NCBI GenBank assembly: GCA_030592025.1
Contig: JAUUZX010000174.1
Location: 1 to 5,124 of the forward strand
Source: a bacterium
GTDB taxonomy: Bacteria; Krumholzibacteriota; Krumholzibacteria; LZORAL124-64-63
Direction: 5' to 3'
Length of the DNA: 5,124 nucleotides
This document shows, one piece after another, positions 1 to 5,124 of this stretch (position 1 is the first letter of the stretch; the number at the start of each line of letters is the position of its first letter). The position numbers and the translations under genes are program-made. The notes beneath the pieces are model-generated. The model had not been told where the DNA came from. It made no database searches and saw nothing but the letters and a program-made list of their open reading frames with translations.

Positions 1-1788
1 CTGGCCACCACCCTGCCGGCCATGTCGCCGGTGGGCTGGTCGACCTTCGCCACGGGCACCGACGCCAGCGGCCACAACATATTCGACTTCCTGACCCGCG
101 ATCTGCGCACCCACCAGCCGGTGCTGTCGTCCACGCGGATCACCACCACCGGCAAGCTGCGCAAGGTCGGCCCCTTCGTCGTGGGCCGTCCCAAGGCCAA
201 GATCGAACTCCTGCGACGCAGCCGGCCCTTCTGGAAAATCCTGGCGGACCACGGCGTGCCCAGCACCATATTGCGGGTGCCCATCACCTTCCCGCCGGAC
301 AACTTCGCCGGCCACATGCTGTCGGCCATGTGCGTGCCCGATCTGCGGGGCACCCAGGGCACCTTCAGCCACTACACGGCCCCCACCGACGGCGCCGAGG
401 CCAGCACGGCCACCGGCGGCAACCGCTTCGTCTTCGCCCAGCCCGAGCCCGACCTCTTCACGGCGGACCTCCTGGGCCCGGACCTGCCCGACGCTGACGG
501 CGGCTCCACCACGGCGCGCCTGGCCTTCAGCGTGCGGGTTGACCGCGCCGCCCGTCGCGCCCACGTCGAGGTGGGGGAGGCGACCTTCACCCTGGGCGCG
601 GACGAGTACTCCCCCTGGATCGCGGTCCCCTTCGGCAGCGGCCGGGCGACGGCCCACGGCATCTGCCGCTTCCGGGTGACGAGCTTCGACGAGCCCTTCG
701 GCCTGTACGTCACGCCCATCAACCTGGACCCCGAGCACCCGGACATGCCCATCGCCAACCCGCCCCACTACGCCATCGCCCTGGCCAAGCTGCAGGGCAA
801 GTTCGCGACCCTGGGGCTGGCCGAGGACACCTGGGCCCTGAACGAGCGGGTGCTGGACGAGCGGGGTTTCCTGGAGCAGGCCTACAACATCCATGAGGAA
901 CGTCGGCAGATGTTCTTCCATGCCCTGGACCGCAACCCCACGGGTGTCGTCGCGGTGGTCTTCGACGCCACCGACCGCATCCAGCACATGTTCTGGCGCT
1001 ACCGCGATGCGAACCACCCGGCCAACGTGGGCCAGGACACCACCGAGTTCGCCGGCACCATCGAGCGCATCTACCGGGATGCCGACACCCTGGTGGGCGA
1101 GACCATGGCCAAGTGCGGCAAGAACGACGCGCTGCTGGTGATCTCGGACCACGGCTTCGCCAATTTCCGCCGGGGCGTGAACCTCAACACCTGGTTCCGC
1201 GACCACGGCTACCTGTTCCTCAAGAGCGATCCGCAGGACGGCCCCGCGCCGGCCCTGGCCTCGGGGCAGCGCGTCGAGGCCAACGAGATCGACTGGCCCC
1301 GCACCCGGGCCTACACCAACGGGCTGGCGGGCTTCTACCTGAACATCGCGGGACGTGAGAGCGATGGCTGCGTCCCGCCCGGCGAGGCGTCCGCCGTCAA
1401 GGCCGAGCTCATCGATAAATTGCGCGGTCTGCCCGACCCCGCCGGCGGCATCGCCATCACTGATCTGTGGGATGCGCAGGAAGTCTACGCCGGGCCCTAT
1501 CGGGGCAACGGGCCGGACGTCCTGGTGGGCTACACCCGTGGCTACCGGGCCGACTGGCACGCCGCCGTGGGGCGCCTCACCGACGAGGCCATCCGCGACA
1601 ACCGCAGAGCCTGGTCCGGCGACCACTGCATGGATCCGGCCCAGGTGCCGGGGGTGGTGTTCACCGACCGCGCCCTGACCCGGAAGGACCCGGCGCTGGT
1701 CGACCTGGCCCCCACCATCCTGGACCTGTTCGGCGTGGCCAAGCCCGGGCACATGATCGGTGGCAACCTTTTCGAGGAGAAAGCATGA
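1..1788 (+). CDS. Alkaline phosphatase superfamily hydrolase (type I phosphodiesterase / nucleotide pyrophosphatase-like), 5' truncated by window edge
   Basis: Frame 1 is open from base 1, so the gene begins before the window; the ATG at 22 is internal. 595 codons are visible. The product resembles the predicted AP-superfamily phosphohydrolases/phosphomutases (COG3379-like, Phosphodiest domain). Visible active-site elements are the SPVGW segment with the probable nucleophile Ser (codon 25-27), FDATDRIQH with metal ligands Asp (973-975) and His (985-987), SDHGF (near 1144-1158) with Asp-His ligands, and WSGDHCM (near 1612-1632) with the last His ligand. The first metal-binding Asp, in a GFDGMD-type motif, should lie in the missing N-terminus. 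Aligned with the next gene, about 73 residues are missing if this protein also has a signal peptide, fewer if not; its location in the cell is therefore unknown. A beta-rich insert lies between the nucleophile region and the FDATD motif. The catalytic set that can be seen is intact, so an active enzyme is likely; the substrate is unknown. The stop overlaps the next start (ATGA). Confidence 0.9.
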   Translation: MATTLPAMSPVGWSTFATGTDASGHNIFDFLTRDLRTHQPVLSSTRITTTGKLRKVGPFVVGRPKAKIELLRRSRPFWKILADHGVPSTILRVPITFPPDNFAGHMLSAMCVPDLRGTQGTFSHYTAPTDGAEASTATGGNRFVFAQPEPDLFTADLLGPDLPDADGGSTTARLAFSVRVDRAARRAHVEVGEATFTLGADEYSPWIAVPFGSGRATAHGICRFRVTSFDEPFGLYVTPINLDPEHPDMPIANPPHYAIALAKLQGKFATLGLAEDTWALNERVLDERGFLEQAYNIHEERRQMFFHALDRNPTGVVAVVFDATDRIQHMFWRYRDANHPANVGQDTTEFAGTIERIYRDADTLVGETMAKCGKNDALLVISDHGFANFRRGVNLNTWFRDHGYLFLKSDPQDGPAPALASGQRVEANEIDWPRTRAYTNGLAGFYLNIAGRESDGCVPPGEASAVKAELIDKLRGLPDPAGGIAITDLWDAQEVYAGPYRGNGPDVLVGYTRGYRADWHAAVGRLTDEAIRDNRRAWSGDHCMDPAQVPGVVFTDRALTRKDPALVDLAPTILDLFGVAKPGHMIGGNLFEEKA

Positions 1789-3779
1789 GCGCCCGAGCGC
1801 GATTCGGCATCATCCTGTTCTGTGGTACCCTGGCGATCCTGGCAAACGCAGCCGTGGCCGCCCAGGGCCCGAGCGAAAAGGCCCCCAAGGTGCTCGTGCT
1901 CGGCTTCGACGGCATGGACCCCAAGATGCTGCAGGCGTTCCGCGACGAGGGTCTGATGCCCAACTTCGACCGGTTCATCGCCGATGGCGCCCAGTTCCAG
2001 CCCCTGGGGACGTCGATCCCGCCCCAGTCGCCGGTGGCCTGGTCGTCCTTCACCTCGGGCATGGACCCGGGGGGCCACGGCATCTTCGACTTCATCCACC
2101 GCGACCCGACGACCATGCTGCCGTTCCTGTCCACGAGCAGCGCCCAGGCGCCGGACTCGGACTGGACCCTGGGCAACTGGAAGATTCCCCGGGGCGGCAG
2201 CGAGATCAAGAATCTGCGTGAGGGCCGCGCCTTCTGGCAGGAGCTGGACGAGGCGGGCTTCGACGTCACCGTCTTCAAGGTGCCCGCGAACTTCCCGCCC
2301 GTCGACTGCGAGGCGCGCACCCTGGCGGGCATGGGTACGCCGGACATCCTGGGCACCTACGGCATCTTCACCTACGTCACCGACGACCCCGGCGTGGACA
2401 CCGAGGTGTCCGGCGGCCGGGTCATCCCGGTCAGGGCCGTGGCCGGTCGCATCGAGACCGCCATCCCCGGGCCCGTGAACAGCTACAAGGTGGGCGACCC
2501 CCAGTCCGAGGTGGACCTGGCCATCACCGTGGACAAGGGAAACCGCACCGCCTTCTTCGAGATCGAGGGCGAGAAGTTCGTCCTGCAGGAGGGGGAGTGG
2601 AGCGACTGGATCGACCTGAGCTTCCCCATGGTCCCGGTGTTCAAGAGCGTGGCGGGTATCTGCCGCTTCTACCTGCTGGAGGCCTCGCCGCACTTCCGTA
2701 TGTACGTCACGCCGGTGCAGATCCATCCGGCCAAGCCCGAGATGCCCATCAGCACGCCGCCTGACTACTCGAAGGAACTGGCCCATGATGTAGGGCTCTT
2801 CTACACCCAGGGCTTGCCCGAGGACTCGAAGGCCCTGGAGGGCGGCATCCTCAGCGACGCCCAGTACGCCAGCCAGAGCGACCAGATCCTCCACGAACGG
2901 GAGCGCCAGTTCAGCTATGAATTGGAGCGTTTCGCCGGTCTGGACGAGGGCTTCCTGTTCTTCTACTTCAACTCGCCGGACCAGAGCTGCCATGTCTTCT
3001 GGCGCTCCTTCGACGAGGACTCGCCCACCCACTCCGAAGCGGATCCGGACCACCGGCATCGGGTGCGCGATCTCTACGTCGAGCTGGACGGTGTGCTGGG
3101 CGAGGCCCTCGACGCCCTGGCCGACGACACGAACATCATGATCATCAGTGACCACGGCTTCGCGCCCTACCACCGCAGCTTCCACGTGAACGCCTGGCTG
3201 CTGGAGCACGGCTACCTGCACCTGAAGCCGGGGGTGGAACCGGGCGAGCCGGAGTTCCTGTCGGGCATCGACTGGACCCGCACCCGGGCCTACGCCGTGG
3301 GCATCAACGGTCTGTACCTGAACCTGCGGGGACGCGAGCGCTGGGGCATCGTCAACCGGGGTCGTGAGGCCGACGAGATCCTGGCCGACCTGGTCACCGC
3401 CCTCGAGGCGACGGTCGATCCCGAGGTGGGCGCGAAGGCCATCAAGTACGCCTACCGTTCCGACGTGGTCTACCACGGCGACCACCGTGACCGCGGCCCG
3501 GACATCGTGCTGGGCTACGACAGCGGCTGGCGGGGTAGCAACGAGTCGGCCCTGGGCGAGGTGCCCGAGGTCGTCTTCGAGGATAACATGATGAAGTGGA
3601 GCGGCGACCACTGCATGGCCGCCGACGTGGTGCCGGGGATCGTGCTCACCAGCACCCCGTTCACCCAGCCGAACCCGGGATTGCGGGACCTGGGCCCGAC
3701 GATCCTGCGCCTGTTCGGCCTCACGCCGCCGGCGGAGATGACCGGCCGCGACCTCTACGCGACGGAAGGAGAACGCTGA
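1785..3779 (+). CDS. Exported alkaline phosphatase superfamily hydrolase (type I phosphodiesterase / nucleotide pyrophosphatase-like), paralogue of the preceding gene
   Basis: 664 residues. The start at 1785 is chosen because it follows GAGGAG (1774-1779) at 5-nt spacing, overlaps the previous stop as ATGA, and begins a good signal peptide: basic MSARAR, hydrophobic core to about residue 20, and AVAA|Q-like cleavage near 25-27. C13 is preceded by Phe, so it is not a lipobox. Upstream in-frame starts lie inside gene 1. The AP-superfamily metal site is complete: Asp42 (GFDGMD), probable nucleophile Ser82 (QSPVAW), Asp399 and His403 (SPDQSCH), Asp456-His457 (SDHGF), His609 (WSGDHCM). NPP-type enzymes usually use Thr as nucleophile; Ser here matches gene 1. 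A beta-rich insert spans about 210-325 (GICRFYLLEA, MYVTP, MPISTPPDY). Family knowledge predicts a two-metal (usually zinc) phosphodiesterase, phosphohydrolase or phosphotransferase; position after the signal peptide implies periplasmic action. It is related to gene 1 along its whole length, so the pair probably arose by duplication. Substrate unknown. Confidence 0.93.
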   Translation: MSARARFGIILFCGTLAILANAAVAAQGPSEKAPKVLVLGFDGMDPKMLQAFRDEGLMPNFDRFIADGAQFQPLGTSIPPQSPVAWSSFTSGMDPGGHGIFDFIHRDPTTMLPFLSTSSAQAPDSDWTLGNWKIPRGGSEIKNLREGRAFWQELDEAGFDVTVFKVPANFPPVDCEARTLAGMGTPDILGTYGIFTYVTDDPGVDTEVSGGRVIPVRAVAGRIETAIPGPVNSYKVGDPQSEVDLAITVDKGNRTAFFEIEGEKFVLQEGEWSDWIDLSFPMVPVFKSVAGICRFYLLEASPHFRMYVTPVQIHPAKPEMPISTPPDYSKELAHDVGLFYTQGLPEDSKALEGGILSDAQYASQSDQILHERERQFSYELERFAGLDEGFLFFYFNSPDQSCHVFWRSFDEDSPTHSEADPDHRHRVRDLYVELDGVLGEALDALADDTNIMIISDHGFAPYHRSFHVNAWLLEHGYLHLKPGVEPGEPEFLSGIDWTRTRAYAVGINGLYLNLRGRERWGIVNRGREADEILADLVTALEATVDPEVGAKAIKYAYRSDVVYHGDHRDRGPDIVLGYDSGWRGSNESALGEVPEVVFEDNMMKWSGDHCMAADVVPGIVLTSTPFTQPNPGLRDLGPTILRLFGLTPPAEMTGRDLYATEGER

Positions 3780-3976
3780 TGTTCGGTGGAAGCAAGATCA
3801 AGATCGACAAGGACCTCCTCGAGAAGGTGAAGAAGTACGCCGTGATCGCCGGCTACTCCACCCCCGAGGAATTCGTGCAGCACGTCCTCGAGACGGAGAT
3901 CGCCAAGTTCGAAGAGGGCGGCGCCGACGAGGACGAGATCAAGAAGCGCATGCAGGGCCTGGGCTACATTTCCTAG
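3779..3976 (+). CDS. Small ribbon-helix-helix-like protein with LGYIS C-terminus
   Basis: 65 residues, ending TAG. The start overlaps the previous stop (TGATG) and follows AAGGAG (3766-3771) at 7-nt spacing, so translation is probably coupled to gene 2. The pattern fits a ribbon-helix-helix (CopG/Arc-like) fold: a short strand with alternating Lys and Ile (KIKID, 6-10), helix A about 11-25, a turn at YSTPEE (26-31), and helix B about 30-46. Lys6 and Lys8 would face outward where RHH proteins contact DNA. An acidic linker (ADEDE, 49-53) leads to a tail IKKRMQGLGYIS (54-65). Similar LxxLGYI tails are known at the ends of many sulfatases and AP-superfamily enzymes, which is odd for a DNA-binding protein. 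The protein carries more acidic than basic residues overall. It could be a regulator of this operon, or an adaptor that works with the hydrolases or membrane protein. The gene call is firm; the function is not. Confidence 0.8.
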   Translation: MFGGSKIKIDKDLLEKVKKYAVIAGYSTPEEFVQHVLETEIAKFEEGGADEDEIKKRMQGLGYIS

Positions 3977-4016
3977 GAACCCCATCTCCCGGTAACCCCG
4001 GGCAGGAGGAGCCGGC
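3977..4016 (+). promoter_or_regulatory. Intergenic leader with strong Shine-Dalgarno and small hairpin before gene 4
   Basis: The 40-bp gap holds AGGAGG at 4004-4009, 7 nt before the ATG at 4017, which fixes the start of the membrane protein gene. Just upstream CCCGG (3988-3992) and CCGGG (3998-4002) can form a 5-bp stem with a 5-nt loop. With a one-base bulge (C4003), T3987 and C3986 could pair with A4004 and G4005 and so occlude the first bases of the ribosome binding site. There is no T run, so it is not a terminator. A role in tuning translation is possible but unproven. Confidence 0.45.
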
Positions 4017-4841
4017 ATGACCGTCATCGCCACCGCCATGAACGCCTTGTTCGACCTGCTTTGCGGCCCCTTCGGCGCCGCGGCCGGGTTGGCCGTGGCC
4101 GTGCTGTCGGCGATCACGGGCGTGGTCATGCTGCTGCTCTTCAAGTGGTCCACCAACCAGGACGAACTGGTGGCGGCGCGCCACGTGCTCACGGGCCGCG
4201 TCTACGAGATGGGCCTCTACCAGGACCACCTCTCGGTGCTGGCGAAGATCCAGAAGGATCTGGCCGTGGCGAACTTCAAGTACCTGCGCTGGTCCCTGCC
4301 CGCCTTGCTGGTGCTGCTGCCGCCCATGGTGCTCATCCTGGCCCAACTCGACGCGCGCTACGGTCACCGTCCCTTCGAGACCGGTGAGACCTCCCTGGTG
4401 ACGGTCACGGTCGCCGAAAACAACGTCGCAATCCTGGACGGCCTCGTGCTCACCGCCAGCGACGGCGTGGTGGTGGAGACCCGCCCGGTGCGGGACCCTC
4501 GCCAAGGGACGGCCTGGTGGCGCGTGCGGGTGGAGGAGGCCGGCGACCACGAGCTCACGCTGACCCTGGCCGACGGTCGCACGGCCACCAAGTACCTCGC
4601 CGCCGGCGACGGTGCGCCCCGTCTGGTGAAGGTGCGCGAACAGGAAAGCCTGCTCCGTGTCCTGCTGAACCCCGGTGAGGCGCCGTTGCCCGGCGACCTG
4701 CCGGTCCGTTCGATCGCCTTGGAATTGCCCGAGCGCGCATTGGACTACGGGATCGTGCGCATGCACTGGCTCTGGGCGCTCATCGTCTTTTCGATGTTGG
4801 GCGGACTGGCGGTCAAGGACGTGTTCAAGGTCAGATTCTGA
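4017..4841 (+). CDS. Three-span inner-membrane protein with Oxa1/DUF106-like layout and beta-rich extracytoplasmic domain
   Basis: 274 residues; start supported by AGGAGG at 7-nt spacing. Three hydrophobic segments are visible: TM1 about 21-43, TM2 about 91-111, TM3 about 249-267. The segment 44-90 (FKWSTNQDELVAARH, VYEMGLYQDHLSVLAKIQKDLA) is helical and charged, and the C-terminus KDVFKVRF is basic, so both probably face the cytoplasm, with the N-terminus and residues 112-248 outside. N-out TM1, a cytoplasmic helical arm, then TM2 is the arrangement of the Oxa1 superfamily (YidC, archaeal DUF106, EMC3, TMCO1), and the stretch FKYLRWSLPALLVLLPPMVL followed by AQLDARYG reads like that group. 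The outer part is rich in alternating beta-type sequence (SLVTVTVAENN, WWRVRVEEAGDHELTLTLADG), suggesting an Ig-like sandwich. Being last in the operon with exported hydrolases suggests a role in their insertion, anchoring or activity. Family assignment is tentative; the membrane topology is better supported. Confidence 0.85.
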   Translation: MTVIATAMNALFDLLCGPFGAAAGLAVAVLSAITGVVMLLLFKWSTNQDELVAARHVLTGRVYEMGLYQDHLSVLAKIQKDLAVANFKYLRWSLPALLVLLPPMVLILAQLDARYGHRPFETGETSLVTVTVAENNVAILDGLVLTASDGVVVETRPVRDPRQGTAWWRVRVEEAGDHELTLTLADGRTATKYLAAGDGAPRLVKVREQESLLRVLLNPGEAPLPGDLPVRSIALELPERALDYGIVRMHWLWALIVFSMLGGLAVKDVFKVRF

Positions 4842-4851
4842 CCTCCTTTTT
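4828..4851 (+). terminator. Rho-independent terminator overlapping the stop codon of gene 4
   Basis: AGGTCAG (4828-4834) and CTGACCT (4838-4844) form a perfect 7-bp stem around the 3-nt loop ATT. After two C residues comes a run of five T (4847-4851). The TGA stop of the membrane protein (4839-4841) lies inside the 3' arm. This is the only hairpin plus T-tract seen in the window, and it stands where the four-gene run ends. The stem is short and the T-tract is offset by CC, so termination may be incomplete. Confidence 0.7.
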
Positions 4852-4864
4852 CCCTGCTCTGCTG

Positions 4865-4893
4865 TTGCCAACCTCGCCTTCCTGGGGCATGAT
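4865..4893 (+). promoter_or_regulatory. Possible sigma70-type promoter for the downstream exported-protein gene
   Basis: TTGCCA (4865-4870) matches five of six bases of the -35 consensus. CATGAT (4888-4893), after a 17-nt spacer, matches four of six of the -10 consensus. It lies just beyond the terminator and about 85 bases before the next start codon, where a promoter is expected. Such matches arise by chance often enough that this remains tentative. Confidence 0.3.
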
Positions 4894-4896
4894 GCT

Positions 4897-4940
4897 CCCC
4901 GACGGCGCCTCCGGTCCCCGCGACGGGGTGGCGCCTCCGG
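4897..4940. repeat. Imperfect GC-rich tandem repeat with internal hairpin
   Basis: Two copies of GGCGCCTCCGG (4904-4914 and 4930-4940) are preceded by related sequences: CCCCGACGG in copy 1 (from 4897) and CCCCGCGACGGGGT in copy 2 (from 4916). The copies are separated by one base. Within copy 2, CCCCG (4916-4920) and CGGGG (4924-4928) pair around CGA, and the two self-complementary GGCGCC blocks (4904-4909, 4930-4935) could close a longer stem. No T run follows. It lies in the presumed leader of the downstream gene and could be an operator or an RNA structure, or simply a local duplication. Confidence 0.6.
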
Positions 4941-4977
4941 GCATGGCAGGATGCTGACCCGAAGGAAGGACGGAGCG

Positions 4978-5124
4978 ATGCGCACGACGCCCCGAATCGT
5001 CAGGGCTTGCGCGGTGGTGTTTGCCGCGCTGGTCATGCTGGTGCCGTTGGATGACGCCCACGCCCAGGGCGAAGATCTCCGCGACTGGAACAATGTTTCG
5101 GACCCCATGCAGGGTGCCGTTGGC
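4978..5124 (+). CDS. N-terminus of an exported protein of unknown function, 3' truncated by window edge
   Basis: 49 codons are visible and the frame is open to the end of the window. The ATG at 4978 follows AAGGA (4966-4970) at 7-nt spacing. The first 29 residues are a typical Sec signal peptide: basic start with Arg2, Arg6 and Arg9, hydrophobic core AVVFAALVMLVPL, and an AHA|Q signal peptidase I site. The Cys at residue 11 is before the core, so this is not a lipoprotein. The mature part begins QGEDLRDWNNVSDPMQG, which I do not recognise. Separated from the upstream operon by a terminator, it probably starts a new transcription unit. The product should be periplasmic, in the outer membrane, or secreted. 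Confidence 0.75.
   Translation, partial: MRTTPRIVRACAVVFAALVMLVPLDDAHAQGEDLRDWNNVSDPMQGAVG

Noticed and set aside
22..24. ATG at 22 as the true start of gene 1
   Set aside because: The frame is open upstream to base 1, and the residues before it align with the region just before the nucleophile in gene 2. A start here would remove the first metal-binding Asp.
1467..1784. Upstream in-frame extension of gene 2 from an ATG at 1467
   Set aside because: It would overlap gene 1 by over 300 bases, gives a G/R/P-rich stretch, and would bury the signal peptide that starts at 1785 behind 106 residues.
1542..3611. Long open frame of 689 codons on the minus strand
   Set aside because: It lies antisense to gene 2 and the end of gene 1, which have clear catalytic motifs. 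GC-rich codon bias leaves antisense frames open, and the translation (rich in V, A, L, H, R, Q, D) shows no recognisable domain.
4884..4900. GGGG...CCCC inverted repeat around CATGATGCT as a second terminator
   Set aside because: The stem is only four base pairs with a nine-base loop, and no T run follows.
3939..5108. Open frame of 389 codons on the minus strand
   Set aside because: It is antisense to the membrane protein gene, the terminator and the signal peptide of the next gene. Its translation is low-complexity R/H/Q/G-rich, typical of a shadow frame.
1..5124. tRNA, rRNA, CRISPR array, insertion sequence or phage attachment site
   Set aside because: I saw no repeat-spacer pattern, transposase motif, terminal inverted repeat or RNA-gene signature; almost all of the window is accounted for by the five coding regions.

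Overview
The window is GC-rich, densely packed bacterial DNA with every supported gene on the + strand. It looks like a Gram-negative-type genome: codons strongly favour G or C in the third position, two genes encode export signal peptides, and one encodes a three-span inner-membrane protein. The sequence does not fix the taxon. The gene style (tandem COG3379-like phosphohydrolases beside an Oxa1-like membrane protein) fits deep-branching high-GC groups such as Myxococcota, Planctomycetota or FCB-related candidate phyla, but that is a guess.

Layout: (1) 1-1788 is the 3' part of a gene for an alkaline-phosphatase-superfamily (type I phosphodiesterase / nucleotide pyrophosphatase-like) hydrolase; its start lies before the window. 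(2) 1785-3779 is a second, complete, full-length paralogue with a signal peptide, joined to the first by an ATGA overlap. (3) 3779-3976 is a 65-residue protein with a ribbon-helix-helix-like pattern and an unusual LGYIS C-terminus, joined by a TGATG overlap. (4) 4017-4841 is a membrane protein whose predicted topology resembles the Oxa1/YidC/DUF106 group, with a beta-rich extracytoplasmic domain between its second and third spans. A 7-bp perfect hairpin followed by five T residues overlaps the stop codon of gene 4 and probably ends the operon. (5) After a 136-bp gap holding a possible promoter and an imperfect GC-rich tandem repeat, the start of a new exported protein (4978 onward) runs off the window.

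Taken together, genes 1-4 read as one translationally coupled operon: two metal-dependent phosphoester (or sulfoester) hydrolases, at least one of them exported, a small regulator or adaptor, and a membrane protein that could help place or anchor them. The likely theme is hydrolysis or transfer of a phospho-group at the cell envelope. The substrate cannot be read from the sequence, and the grouping as a functional system is inference.
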